Assembly (NCBI RefSeq): GCF_001553645.1
Contig: NZ_CP014231.1
Span: 310,001-374,000 of the forward strand
Direction of reading: 5' to 3'
Length of the DNA stretch: 64,000 nt
Source: Leptotrichia sp. oral taxon 847
GTDB taxonomy: Bacteria > Fusobacteriota > Fusobacteriia > Fusobacteriales > Leptotrichiaceae
The notes under the pieces were generated by a model, which had not been told where the DNA came from, did not search any database, and was given only the letters and a program-made list of their open reading frames with translations. Of this stretch, positions 53,995 to 63,727 are shown piece after piece (positions within the stretch are counted from its first letter, which is position 1; every line of letters begins with the position of its first letter). Made by a program: the position numbers and the translations under genes.

Positions 53995-54993
53995 TTAATA
54001 CAAATTAATTTTTTCGTCACCTTTAACAATAGTTCCTAATTCATAGGCTTCTTCTCCATTTTCAGCTAAAATATCAATAACTGTCTTCACATCATTTTTA
54101 TTTACGATAACAACAAATCCAACTCCCATGTTGAATGTTCCCCACATTTCTTCTTCTGGAACTCTTGAGAATGTTTCGTGTTTAAACAACGGATGAACTT
54201 TTACTTTCGCTTTTTCGATGTTTGCACAAAGTCCTTCTGGTATAGTTCTTGGAACGTTTTCAATAAGTCCTCCACCAGTTATGTGAGCCATTCCGTTCAC
54301 TTGTACTTTTTCCATAACCTTTTGAATTGGTTTTACATAAATTTTTGTTGGTGTCAATAAATGTTCTCCAATTGTTTTTCCATTGAATTCTTCGTTAAAA
54401 TCAGTAAATAATTTTCTTAACAATGAGAATCCATTACTGTGAGCTCCACTTGAAGGAATTGCAACGATTATATCTCCTTCTTGAACTTTACTTCCATTGA
54501 CCATTTTTTTTTCTTCAACTACACCAACTGCAAATCCTGCAATATCATATTCTCCATCCGCATAAAATCCTGGCATTTCAGCAGTTTCTCCACCTACTAA
54601 AGCCGAATCTCCTTGAAGACAACCTTCTACAACACCTTTAATTATTTCAGAGGAAACATTTGAGTCCAATTTTCCACAAGCTAGGTAATCTAAGAAAAAT
54701 AATGGTTGTGCTCCGTGACACAAAATATCATTTACACACATCGCAACACAGTCAATTCCAACTGTGTCATATTTATTCGTTTCAAATGCAACTTTTAATT
54801 TTGTCCCAACTCCGTCAGTTCCAGACACTAAAATTGGTTTTTTATATTCTCCTAATTTGTATAAAGCTCCAAAACTTCCCAATTCGTTCATAACATTTTT
54901 GTTGTAAGTTGCTTTTACTCTTTCTTTTATTTTTGCAACACTTCTGTATCCTTCTTCTTTATCTACTCCTGAATCTTTATAAGAAATTGACAT
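53995..54993 (-). CDS. purM: phosphoribosylformylglycinamidine cyclo-ligase
   Basis: AIR synthetase, fifth step. At 332 residues it is the standard length. It begins MSISYKDSGVDKEEG, has KPILVSGTDGVGTKLKVA, AMCVNDILCHGAQPLFFLDY, LVGGETAEMPGFY and AHITGGGLIENVPR, the usual PurM/PurL-superfamily blocks. AGGAGG precedes the ATG. Confidence 0.97.
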   Translation of the reverse strand: MSISYKDSGVDKEEGYRSVAKIKERVKATYNKNVMNELGSFGALYKLGEYKKPILVSGTDGVGTKLKVAFETNKYDTVGIDCVAMCVNDILCHGAQPLFFLDYLACGKLDSNVSSEIIKGVVEGCLQGDSALVGGETAEMPGFYADGEYDIAGFAVGVVEEKKMVNGSKVQEGDIIVAIPSSGAHSNGFSLLRKLFTDFNEEFNGKTIGEHLLTPTKIYVKPIQKVMEKVQVNGMAHITGGGLIENVPRTIPEGLCANIEKAKVKVHPLFKHETFSRVPEEEMWGTFNMGVGFVVIVNKNDVKTVIDILAENGEEAYELGTIVKGDEKINLY

Positions 54994-55029
54994 TCTTTAT
55001 CCTCCTGTTTTAAATTAAATCTCTATTTT

Positions 55030-55317
55030 TTATTTTACAAAATTTGCAAAATCTTCTGCATATTTTGTAGGGAAAAATTCTGTAATTTCATATTCTGCAA
55101 TTTTATTTATATTAAATGGATCTTCTGAAATTATTTTCTTAACTTTTTCCAAATTTTCTGCATTTAGCAAAATTACACCACCTGTTCTAGGATTTTTTCT
55201 TCCTGAACAAATAAATTTGCCCATTCCATAATATTTTTCCAAAAATTTTATATGTTCTTCCAAATATTTTTCAACTTCACCTACTGCTTTTATATAATTT
55301 AAACTCACTATATACAT
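55030..55317 (-). CDS. YciI-family protein
   Basis: A 95-residue dimeric alpha/beta-barrel protein of the YciI type, with MYIVSLNYIKAVGEVEKYLEEHIKFLEKYY followed by GKFICSGRKNPRTGGVILL. The His in EEHIKFL is the residue usually conserved. Family members have no firmly established role. It is inserted between purF and purM with 24- and 36-bp gaps, so it is co-transcribed with purine genes; this suggests, but does not show, a related function. Confidence 0.82.
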   Translation of the reverse strand: MYIVSLNYIKAVGEVEKYLEEHIKFLEKYYGMGKFICSGRKNPRTGGVILLNAENLEKVKKIISEDPFNINKIAEYEITEFFPTKYAEDFANFVK

Positions 55318-55341
55318 TTTTTCTCCTTATTTTTCAATTCT

Positions 55342-56793
55342 TTATTTCTTCAATTCTTTCAAAGCCTCTTTTTGAATTGGTGTCAACGAAGCGTAAAATT
55401 CTTTTTCATAATCTCCCAATCCTGCTGGATAATCGCCATTAAAACATTCCATACAAAGTCCTGTATATGGTGCGTCAAAATTAAGTCCAATCGAATCAAT
55501 TAATCCATCAATACTCAAGAAAGCCAACGAATCTGCACCAATGTACTCTCTTACTTCTTCAACAGTTTTATTTGCTGAAATTAATTCCGATGAATTCGAT
55601 GCATCAATTCCGTAAAAAATAGGAAACTTAAATTCTGGCGAGGCAATTCTTACATGAACTTCTTTTGCACCAGCTTCCTTCAATAACTGAACGATACGGC
55701 TTGAAGTTGTTCCACGAACTATTGAATCATCAATCATAACGACAACTTTATCTTTTACAACACCTTTTACAGCAGAAAGTTTCATTCTGACACCTTGTTC
55801 TCTCAGTTCCTGAGTTGGCTGAATAAATGTTCTTGCTACATACTGGTTTTTGATTAATCCCATTTCATAAGGTTTTCCGCTTTCTTCTGCATAACCACTT
55901 GCTGCCGACAATGACGAATTTGGAACTCCGATTATAATATCCGCATTTTCTACAGGTGCTTCCTGTGCCAATCTTCTTCCACATCTTTTACGAGCCGAAT
56001 GTACATTTACTCCTGAAATATCCGAATCAGGTCTTGCAAAATACACATATTCCATCGCCGCAATCGCAGTCGAAGTATTGTCAGTATATTTTTCAATTCT
56101 GTATCCATCTTTATCAATGACTACAACTTCTCCAGATCTAATATTTCTGACAAATTCCGCTCCAACAATTTCCAACGCACAAGTTTCACTTGCCAAAATA
56201 TACGCTCCATTTTTTGCTTTTCCCAAAATTAAAGGACGAAATTCAAAAGGGTCAACTGCACCGTACAATTCTGTTTGAGTTTGAACTAAGAAAGAAAATC
56301 CACCTTTTACCTGTCTTAACGCATCTTTCAATTGACTCAAAAAATCTTTTTCTTTACTTCTTCTAATCAAATGAACCAACACTTCTGTATCCGATGTTGA
56401 ATGAAAAATAGCGCCTTGTTTTTCCAATTCTTTTTTTAACGTTTTCGCATTAATCAAATTTCCATTGTGTGCCAAAGCGATGCTTCCATCAAAAAATTGA
56501 AACAAGAACGGCTGAATATTACGACCATTGCTACTTCCAGAAGTCGCATATCTGACATGCCCAATAGCACTGTTTCCTTCCAATCTATTAAATATCCTAT
56601 CATCATTAAACACTTCTGACACAAGTCCAGGCCCACGATGACCATTTACACGAACTCCATCACTTACCACAATTCCTGCTGCTTCCTGTCCTCTGTGCTG
56701 TAAACTGTGAAGTCCATAATAAGTAAGTCTTGCGGCATTAGGATGTCCAAAAACTCCAAATACTCCGCATTCCTCATTCAAACTCTTAATCAT
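55342..56793 (-). CDS. purF: amidophosphoribosyltransferase
   Basis: First committed step: PRPP plus glutamine gives phosphoribosylamine. The chosen start is the ATG giving [13 protein letters not shown], because GGAGG lies upstream; a frame six codons longer would put its ATG on that site. The N-terminal Cys of ECGVFGVFG becomes the glutaminase nucleophile after a short propeptide is removed, as in Bacillus Pur[14 protein letters not shown], the PRPP loop [15 protein letters not shown] and the C-terminal FeS-type Cys residues ([13 protein letters not shown]) are present. Length 483 residues. Confidence 0.96.
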   Translation of the reverse strand: MIKSLNEECGVFGVFGHPNAARLTYYGLHSLQHRGQEAAGIVVSDGVRVNGHRGPGLVSEVFNDDRIFNRLEGNSAIGHVRYATSGSSNGRNIQPFLFQFFDGSIALAHNGNLINAKTLKKELEKQGAIFHSTSDTEVLVHLIRRSKEKDFLSQLKDALRQVKGGFSFLVQTQTELYGAVDPFEFRPLILGKAKNGAYILASETCALEIVGAEFVRNIRSGEVVVIDKDGYRIEKYTDNTSTAIAAMEYVYFARPDSDISGVNVHSARKRCGRRLAQEAPVENADIIIGVPNSSLSAASGYAEESGKPYEMGLIKNQYVARTFIQPTQELREQGVRMKLSAVKGVVKDKVVVMIDDSIVRGTTSSRIVQLLKEAGAKEVHVRIASPEFKFPIFYGIDASNSSELISANKTVEEVREYIGADSLAFLSIDGLIDSIGLNFDAPYTGLCMECFNGDYPAGLGDYEKEFYASLTPIQKEALKELKK

Positions 56794-56842
56794 TTTGTTA
56801 GTTTCCTCCATTTTTTACAAATTATTTTATACCAAGACCTCA

Positions 56843-56947
56843 TTTTAGAAATACTACTACACTTATTTAACAACAAGGGGTCAAGACCCCTTGCTAGAAT
56901 TTACACCAAATCTACTATTTAAATAAGAAATAGTATTATTCCTAAAA
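56843..56947. repeat. palindromic intergenic element between purC and purF
   Basis: Outer arms TTTTAGAAATACTACTACAC... (56843-56870) and their near-complement (56919-56947) flank a centre. There CAAGGGGTC/GACCCCTTG (56874-56882, 56885-56893) forms a perfect 9-bp hairpin. The element of about 105 bp has no T tract, so it is not a standard terminator. It may be a dispersed repeat, a processing site or a miniature mobile element. Confidence 0.55.
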
Positions 56948-57009
56948 AACAAAGCTATTAATCACATTTTATACATTGATACTTACTGTTTTTATTTTTT
57001 TGAAAATTT

Positions 57010-57726
57010 TTATTTTAAAACTTCTTCTAAACGACGTAGCACTTCACGGTATGCTCCCATTACATCTCCCAAGTCTTGTCTAAATCTATCTTTATCCAAT
57101 TTTTTAAGTGTATCTTTGTCCCAAAGTCTCATTGAATCTGGACTAATTTCATCCGCAAGTAAAATATTTCCATCTTTATCTTTTCCAAACTCAACTTTAT
57201 AATCTACCAAGATTAAATTCATTTTATCAAACAATTTAGACAATAAATCATTAATCAAAAAAGTTTGTTCTTTAATTTTAGCTAGTTCTTCTTCATTAAC
57301 CAATTCCAATGCCAAAGCATGATCATCATTTAGCAACGGATCTCCCAAATCATCATTTTTGTAAGATAATTCAAAAGTAGGTCTTTTAAAGATTTTTCCT
57401 TCTTGAGCCGCATATCTTTTTACAAAACTTCCAGTTGCTCTATTTCTTATAATTACTTCTAAAGGAAAGATTTCCACTTTTTTACAAAGTTGTTCCCTTT
57501 CATTCAAAGTTTTAATCCAGTGAGTTTTTACACCATGTTTAATCAAATATCCATAAAGTAATGTAGAAATTTTATTATTCAAAATCCCTTTATCTTCCAA
57601 TTGATCTTTTTTAACCCCATTAAATGCAGTTGCATCATCTTTAAAATACATAATTATTTCATCCGCTTTGTCTGTTGCAAAAACTGATTTTGCTTTTCCT
57701 TCGTAAATTTTTTCTCTTTTTTCCAT
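57010..57726 (-). CDS. purC: phosphoribosylaminoimidazole-succinocarboxamide synthase
   Basis: SAICAR synthetase, eighth step. It begins MEKREKIYEGKAKSVF at ATG 57726, after GGAGGAAA; the ATG five codons upstream is part of that ribosome site. The 238 residues include FKDDATAFNG, VEIFPLEVIIRNRATGSF, and ILLADEISPDSMRLWD, all typical of PurC. It lies 156 bp after purE, and that gap holds no recognisable feature. Confidence 0.97.
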   Translation of the reverse strand: MEKREKIYEGKAKSVFATDKADEIIMYFKDDATAFNGVKKDQLEDKGILNNKISTLLYGYLIKHGVKTHWIKTLNEREQLCKKVEIFPLEVIIRNRATGSFVKRYAAQEGKIFKRPTFELSYKNDDLGDPLLNDDHALALELVNEEELAKIKEQTFLINDLLSKLFDKMNLILVDYKVEFGKDKDGNILLADEISPDSMRLWDKDTLKKLDKDRFRQDLGDVMGAYREVLRRLEEVLK

Positions 57727-57882
57727 TTTTATTTCCTCCATTTTTTTATTTAAATTTTTTTATTTTGAAAACTTTTTATATTTTTCTCAAAAATTACAAC
57801 GTTAAATACGATTTTTTTATTTTAAATTTTTCAAAATATATTTTACATCTTTTAAAAAATTAATTTTACTTTATTTTACAAT

Positions 57883-58362
57883 CTATAATTCAACTTTTTT
57901 CTCATTGTCAGCAATAAATTTAGCTTTCATCTCTTTTCTAAAATTAATCAATTTTTCTCTAATTTCAGGATATTTTACCGCAAGAATTTGCACAGCTAGC
58001 ATTCCTGAATTGTATGAATTATTAATTCCAACAGTTGCCACTGGAATAGATTTTGGCATTTGAACAATCGAATAAAGCGCATCTAGTCCTTCAAGTGCAC
58101 CATTTAAAGGCACTCCAACTACAGGCAGTATTGTTTTTGAAGCAATAACTCCAGGTAAATGTGCCGCAAGTCCAGCTCCAGCAATAATCACTTCTGCACC
58201 TCTTTTTTCAACATCAGCCAAAACTTCCTCCAATTTTTCAGGAACTCTGTGAGCCGACAATACATAAGCCTCAAATTCAATCCCAAATTCTCTTAAGCAA
58301 TTTGCAGCCCCTCTCATTTTATCAGTATCTGACTGACTTCCAAAAAATATTGCTACTTTCAT
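57883..58362 (-). CDS. purE: N5-carboxyaminoimidazole ribonucleotide mutase
   Basis: Converts N5-CAIR to CAIR. The 159 residues begin MKVAIFFGSQSDTDKMRGA at ATG 58362, with AAGGAGAAG just upstream; a frame seven codons longer would start at TTG inside the site. YVLSAHRVPEKL, IAGAGLAAHLPGVIA, and VGVPLNGALEGLDAL are diagnostic. The SAHR form resembles class I enzymes, which work with PurK; no purK gene is in the window. Confidence 0.95.
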   Translation of the reverse strand: MKVAIFFGSQSDTDKMRGAANCLREFGIEFEAYVLSAHRVPEKLEEVLADVEKRGAEVIIAGAGLAAHLPGVIASKTILPVVGVPLNGALEGLDALYSIVQMPKSIPVATVGINNSYNSGMLAVQILAVKYPEIREKLINFRKEMKAKFIADNEKKVEL

Positions 58363-58416
58363 TTTTTTACTTCTCCTTCTCAAAATGTTATATTACATTT
58401 TTTATTTTAAAATATT

Positions 58417-61400
58417 TTACTTAAAAAATCTCACACCATTTCTAAAAATATTTTGTTCTTTATTTCCATAAATATTTTTGTAAACATTTTTACCTTTTCT
58501 TTCAGAATGTCCCATTTTACCGAAGATTCTACCATTATAGGCCAGCATCCCTTCGATTGCATAATACGAGCCGTTTGGATTAAACTGTGAATCCATTGTT
58601 GAATTTCCTTCTAAGTCAACATATTTTGTAGCAATTTGGTTATTTTCGAATAACTTTCTGTATTCTTCTTCCGTGATGACAACTCTTCCTTCACCGTGAG
58701 AAATTGCGACCGAGTGAATGTCTCCTTCTTTCATTTCAGAAAGCCAAGGTGAATTATTTGTGATAATTTTTGTTTGCACAATTTTTGACATATGCTTGTC
58801 GATTGCATTATAAGTTAATGTTGGCGAAGTTTCATTTAATTCACGAATTTCTCCATAAGGTAGTAACCCTGATTTTATCAAGGCCTGAAAACCGTTACAG
58901 ATTCCTAAGATTAACCCATCTCGTTTCAATAGGTTTTCCACAGCTTCTCTGACTTTTTTATTTTTTAACACTGCAACCATAAATTTAGCTGAACCATCTG
59001 GCTCATCTCCCGCACTAAATCCTCCTGGTAACATCAATATTTGTGAGTTATTGATTTCTTTGACAAAAGTATCAATCGAATTTAAAATATTACTACGTGT
59101 CAAATTGTTAAAAACTCCAATTTTTGCAAGTCCTCCCTCTTTGTTAAAGGCTCTTTCTAAATCGTATTCTGAATTTGTTCCTGGAAATACTGGGATAAAT
59201 ATTCTAGGTTTTGCGTAAGTGTTTGTTATGTTGCTAATTACATTTTCGTGTTCAATTAATTTTGATTTTTCATAAATCAAATTTTTGTAATGTGCAATTT
59301 TATGACTTTTTTCCACTTCCTTTTTGGTTGGAAACACTTTTTCAAGAGGTTTTTCCCATTCAGCAATCAATTCGTCCAAATCCATTACTGTATCATTATT
59401 TATAACAATTTTTGCTTGTTTAGTAACTTTTCCTAACAATGTTGCATTTTTATAGTCAATTTTTTCAGAAGTTTCAACTATAAATGCTCCGTAATTAACT
59501 TTAAACCATTCATTTTCCGCATTTTCAGCAAAATTTACATTCACACCTAACTTGTTACCAAATGTCATTTTTGCTATACTTTCAGCAATTCCACCATTCT
59601 TTACTGCCATTGCTGAAACAATATTTTTGTTTTTTATATTTTCTTCAATAAAATCAAAATTTTCTTTCAATTCTTTAAAATCCGGTAAATCATTTTCAGT
59701 AAATTTAGTTGTAATCAAGTAAATATAATTTTCAGCTTTTTTAAATTCGCTCGAAATCACATTTTTGGCACTTACAACGCTTAACGCAAATGATACCAAT
59801 GTGGGTGGCACCGAAATATCGTTAAATGTTCCACTCATCGAATCTTTTCCTCCAATTGAAGGTAGTTTAAATTCTTTTTGAACATGAAGTGCTCCTAGTA
59901 ATGCAGATAGAGGTTTACCCCATTTTTTAGGATTGTTTCCCAATCTCTCAAAATATTCCTGAAATGTGAATCTTACATTTTTGTAATTTCCTCCGGCAGC
60001 CACAACTTTAGCTAAAGATTCAATTACTGCGTAAGCTCCTCCATGGAATGGAATTTGTTTTGCAATATAAGGATTATAGCCATATCCAACCATTGATGCA
60101 ACATCTGTTTCAGCGTTCATTACCGAAACCTTTTGCACAGAAACTTCAGACGGGGTCAATTGATATTTCCCACCAAATGGCATTAATACTGTACTTGCCC
60201 CAATTGTTGAATCAAATGTTTCAACTAATCCTCTTTGAGAAGCTACATTTAAGTCCTTCAAATTATTAACAAATTTTTCTTTAAATGTATCTCCAGCAAT
60301 TTTTCTATCCAACACCAATTTATCAGAATTTTCAATTTCAATATTGATATTTGAAGACGCTCCATTTGTATTCAAGAAATCTCTTGAAATATCAACAATT
60401 GTTTCTCCATTGTAAGTCATAACCAATCTGTTAGAATCATTGATTTCAGCAACTTTGTAAGCCTCCAAGTTTTCTTTGGTTGCATACTTCACAAATTTAT
60501 CCAAATCTTCTTTTTTAATTACAACAGCCATTCTTTCCTGTGATTCAGAAATCGCCAATTCAGTTCCAGTAAGACCAATATATTTAACTCTAATTTCATT
60601 CAAGTCAATTACCAATCCGTCAGCAAGTTCTCCTATCGCAACTGAAACCCCTCCAGCTCCAAAGTCATTACATTTTTTAATCAATGTCGTAACATTTTTA
60701 TTTCTAAATAATCTTTGGATTTTTCTTTCAGTTACTGCATTTCCTTTTTGAACTTCAGCACTTGATTTTTCTGATGATTCTGTAGTATGTTCTTTAGATG
60801 AACCAGTAGCTCCTCCAATTCCGTCTCTTCCCGTTCTTCCACCTAAAAGCACCACGATATCTCCCGCTTCAGGTTTTTCACGGATGATGTTTTCAGCTGG
60901 TGCAGCTCCTACAACAAGTCCTAATTCCATTCTTTTTGCTTTATAACCTTTGTCATAAATCTCATTTACGTGAGTTGTCGCAAGTCCAATTTGATTTCCA
61001 TATGAAGAAAATCCATGTGCTGCGGTTTTTGTAATAACTTTTTGAGGTAATTTTCCTTTAATTGTATCTTCAATTTTTTCAGTTGGATCAGAAGCTCCAC
61101 TTATTCTGACAGCTTGATAAACATAAGTTCTTCCTGATAATGGATCACGAATTGCTCCCCCAATACAAGTTGCAGCTCCTCCAAATGGTTCAATTTCTGT
61201 CGGATGGTTATGAGTTTCATTTTTAAACTGCAAAATCCATTTTTCTTTGGTTACTTTAATTTTTCCGCTTTCATCAGTTCTTTCCACGGGTACATCAATG
61301 TAAATCGAACAAGCATTAATTTCATCAGAAACTTCTAAATCTGGAAGTGACCCATTTTTTCTCTGCTCTTTTCCAAAAACAGTCGCTAAATCCATCAAAG

Positions 61401-62238
61401 TCATTGGTCTTTTTGCTTCTCTTTCTTCATAAACATATTTTCTACTCTCAACATATTCATTTATCGCTTTTTCAAATAAATTTTTATAAACTTCATTTTC
61501 TACTTTTATATCATCAATAATTGTCTCAAAAGTTGTATGTCTACAATGGTCCGACCAGTAAGTGTCAAGCACTCTAATCTCAGTTTCAGTCGGATTTCTT
61601 TTTTCCTCATTTTTAAAATATTCCTGAATAAACAACAAATCCTTAGATGTCATAGCTAGTTCCAAGTCATTTCTCATTTTTACAATTTCATCTTCAGTTT
61701 TTTCAACAAAGCCATCATAAACAATGACTTTATCTCTATTAGCTGATTCAACATTTTCAGATAAAATATTTAAGTTTTTTTCTCTTGCTTCCACATCATT
61801 TATATAATATTTTTTTATTTTATTCAATTCTTCCGAAGAAATATCACCGTATAAAATTATTAATTTCCCACTTTTTACATTGATGTCGTTATCTTCGTCA
61901 ATAAGTAAATTTGCGCATTGAATTGCAGAATCTGCTCTTTGATCGTATTGTCCCGGCAAAAATTCAACAGAAAAATACACTTTTTTTAAATTTTCATTTT
62001 TGTATGCTGCCAGACTCTCTTCCAATGACTTGTAGACATTGTCCACATTTACTTCCGAAAACACAGTCTTTTCCAACTTTTGTAGATCATTTTCACTCAA
62101 ATTAAAAATGTCATAAATGTTCAAAACTCTTACGTCCGAAAGTCCCGAAAGCCCGATATTTTCTTTCAAATCACTAAATAAATTTTGTGCCTCCACCCTA
62201 AAATCTTCTTTTTTTTCCACAAAGATCCTGTAATTCAT
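58417..62238 (-). CDS. purL: phosphoribosylformylglycinamidine synthase (single-chain)
   Basis: FGAM synthetase, fourth step, in the large one-chain form (1273 residues) with N-terminal, duplicated synthetase and C-terminal glutaminase domains. Visible blocks are LDTYWSDHCRHTTFET, FKNETHNHPTEIEPFGGAATCIGGAIRD, VKYIGLTGTELAISE, and the class I amidotransferase FPGTNSEYDLERAF, LPGGFSAGDEPD, LGICNGFQAL (nucleophile Cys). The start is placed at ATG 62238 (MNYRIFVEKK), the family-like N-terminus. A GTG 16 codons upstream has a better ribosome site (AAGGAG) and would add a hydrophobic leader, so the start is uncertain. An IS110 element sits just upstream. Confidence 0.95.
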   Translation of the reverse strand: MNYRIFVEKKEDFRVEAQNLFSDLKENIGLSGLSDVRVLNIYDIFNLSENDLQKLEKTVFSEVNVDNVYKSLEESLAAYKNENLKKVYFSVEFLPGQYDQRADSAIQCANLLIDEDNDINVKSGKLIILYGDISSEELNKIKKYYINDVEAREKNLNILSENVESANRDKVIVYDGFVEKTEDEIVKMRNDLELAMTSKDLLFIQEYFKNEEKRNPTETEIRVLDTYWSDHCRHTTFETIIDDIKVENEVYKNLFEKAINEYVESRKYVYEEREAKRPMTLMDLATVFGKEQRKNGSLPDLEVSDEINACSIYIDVPVERTDESGKIKVTKEKWILQFKNETHNHPTEIEPFGGAATCIGGAIRDPLSGRTYVYQAVRISGASDPTEKIEDTIKGKLPQKVITKTAAHGFSSYGNQIGLATTHVNEIYDKGYKAKRMELGLVVGAAPAENIIREKPEAGDIVVLLGGRTGRDGIGGATGSSKEHTTESSEKSSAEVQKGNAVTERKIQRLFRNKNVTTLIKKCNDFGAGGVSVAIGELADGLVIDLNEIRVKYIGLTGTELAISESQERMAVVIKKEDLDKFVKYATKENLEAYKVAEINDSNRLVMTYNGETIVDISRDFLNTNGASSNINIEIENSDKLVLDRKIAGDTFKEKFVNNLKDLNVASQRGLVETFDSTIGASTVLMPFGGKYQLTPSEVSVQKVSVMNAETDVASMVGYGYNPYIAKQIPFHGGAYAVIESLAKVVAAGGNYKNVRFTFQEYFERLGNNPKKWGKPLSALLGALHVQKEFKLPSIGGKDSMSGTFNDISVPPTLVSFALSVVSAKNVISSEFKKAENYIYLITTKFTENDLPDFKELKENFDFIEENIKNKNIVSAMAVKNGGIAESIAKMTFGNKLGVNVNFAENAENEWFKVNYGAFIVETSEKIDYKNATLLGKVTKQAKIVINNDTVMDLDELIAEWEKPLEKVFPTKKEVEKSHKIAHYKNLIYEKSKLIEHENVISNITNTYAKPRIFIPVFPGTNSEYDLERAFNKEGGLAKIGVFNNLTRSNILNSIDTFVKEINNSQILMLPGGFSAGDEPDGSAKFMVAVLKNKKVREAVENLLKRDGLILGICNGFQALIKSGLLPYGEIRELNETSPTLTYNAIDKHMSKIVQTKIITNNSPWLSEMKEGDIHSVAISHGEGRVVITEEEYRKLFENNQIATKYVDLEGNSTMDSQFNPNGSYYAIEGMLAYNGRIFGKMGHSERKGKNVYKNIYGNKEQNIFRNGVRFFK

Positions 62239-62366
62239 TTTTTTCTCTTGTATGATAAATATATAAATAATTATATAAAATACCACACACTCCTTTCTTT
62301 ATATTTCTTATTTTTTTCTTTTCTGTTCCTATTGCTTTTCTCTTCCCTTATTTTGTATAATTATTT

Positions 62367-62533
62367 TAGGGAAACTGCGGACTTTTTATTTTTCTTAAGG
62401 AGCTCTCGCTACTTTTCAAAGGAGATTATTGCCGCTGTTTTATCTTTAACCCTTATAGTTGGATAAGTTTTTAAATTTTTATGTTTAGCAAGAATGCGCC
62501 TGATAAAACTTTGCGGTTCCTACAGTTCCCCTA
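62367..62533 (+). ncRNA. putative bridge RNA of the IS110 element
   Basis: The leader ahead of the transposase is closed by TAGGGAAACTG (62367-62377) and CAGTTCCCCTA (62523-62533), which pair at 10 of 11 positions. Inside are GCGG/CCGC (62377-62380 and about 62434-62437), CTTAT/ATAAG and GCAA/TTGC helices, giving several loops. TATAAT (62356-62361) with TTGCTT 18 nt upstream would start the RNA at about 62368, the base of the closing stem. Length (about 167 nt) and position match the bridge RNAs described for IS110-group elements (IS621), which pair with target and donor DNA. The fold is inferred by eye. Confidence 0.55.
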
Positions 62534-62557
62534 TTTCTTCTTAAAGGATGTGATCTT

Positions 62558-63727
62558 ATGTTTTTTTTAGGCATTGATATCGCCAAGCTCAACCACGTTG
62601 CTTCACTTGTTTCTGACAATGGAAATATCGTTTTTTCTAATTTTATGTTCAAAAACAGTCTTGAGGGCTTTCTTTCCTTAATTGATAAAGTAAAGTCCAT
62701 CCCCAAAGACGACATTGTTATTGCTCTTGAATTTACTGGACACTATTCTGACAATTTTGTTAATTTCTTCTTTAACAGAAAGTTTAATGTCACTCTGGTC
62801 AATCCTGCAAATGTCGCCAACTTTAGAAAATCTTATGGCAGGGATTCCAAAAACGACAGGATTGATTCCATCAATATCGCTAAAATGCTGCTTTCCCGTG
62901 AATACTCTCTCGTTACACAGAGCGATATTGAGTATCTTTCATTGAAAAAACTCAACAGAATCAGAGATTCCCTTGTCAAGCAGAAAAGTAAATGCAAAAT
63001 TTTGCTGACCAGAAATCTCGATTCCATATTCCCTGAGCTTCACCTGCTGCCTTCAGGCATCCACTCTAAAGCTGTCTATACCCTTTTGAAGAAATATCCT
63101 TCTTCAGAAGAAATAGCCGCCTTAGGAATTGATGTTTTAACAAATATTTTAAAAACTAATTCCAGGGGGCATTTCTGTGAAAAGACTGCCTATATTATCA
63201 AAAGTCAGGCTAGATCTTCTGTCGGTTTTGAGGACATTTCCTTAAGTTTTCATATTTCACAGCTGATTTCCTCTATTGAGCTGCTGGAAGAGCAGATAAG
63301 AAATACTGAAAAGCAGATCAATGCCATCATTGAAAAGCTTAAACCTGTTATCCTGTCTATTCCTGGCATAAGCAATGTTGCCTGTGCCTGCATTCTGGGA
63401 GAAATCGGAAATATATCAAGATTCCGTTCCCCTTCAAAGCTATTAGCATTTGCAGGCTTAGATCCTAAAGTCAGACAGTCAGGGCAGTTCAGAGCCTTAT
63501 CATGCCGAATGTCAAAACGTGGCTCAAAATATTTACGATATTCCCTAATCTACACTGCCTGGAATGCTGTCCGAAACAATGAAGTTTTCAGTAATTACTA
63601 TGCTCTTAAACGTTCACAGGGGAAAAATCATTACAAGGCACTGGGTCATGTTGCCCATAAGCTCGTAAGAGTTATTTACAAACTTATGAAAGATAATATT
63701 CCATTTAATGCTGAGCAGCTTATTTAA
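62558..63727 (+). CDS. IS110-family transposase (DEDD recombinase)
   Basis: A 389-residue recombinase, full length. The RuvC-like domain has GIDIAK with Asp7, IALEFTG with Glu58, and KNDRIDSINIAK with Asp100 and Asp103, the DEDD tetrad. The central region is helical. The C-terminal Tnp domain has the helix-hairpin-helix-like IPGISNVACACILGEIG, FAGLDPKVRQSG, and SKRGSKYLR with conserved Ser residues used in strand transfer. AAAGGATG precedes the ATG. The frame is intact, so the element may be active. Base composition and codon use differ from the neighbouring purine genes. Confidence 0.93.
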   Translation: MFFLGIDIAKLNHVASLVSDNGNIVFSNFMFKNSLEGFLSLIDKVKSIPKDDIVIALEFTGHYSDNFVNFFFNRKFNVTLVNPANVANFRKSYGRDSKNDRIDSINIAKMLLSREYSLVTQSDIEYLSLKKLNRIRDSLVKQKSKCKILLTRNLDSIFPELHLLPSGIHSKAVYTLLKKYPSSEEIAALGIDVLTNILKTNSRGHFCEKTAYIIKSQARSSVGFEDISLSFHISQLISSIELLEEQIRNTEKQINAIIEKLKPVILSIPGISNVACACILGEIGNISRFRSPSKLLAFAGLDPKVRQSGQFRALSCRMSKRGSKYLRYSLIYTAWNAVRNNEVFSNYYALKRSQGKNHYKALGHVAHKLVRVIYKLMKDNIPFNAEQLI

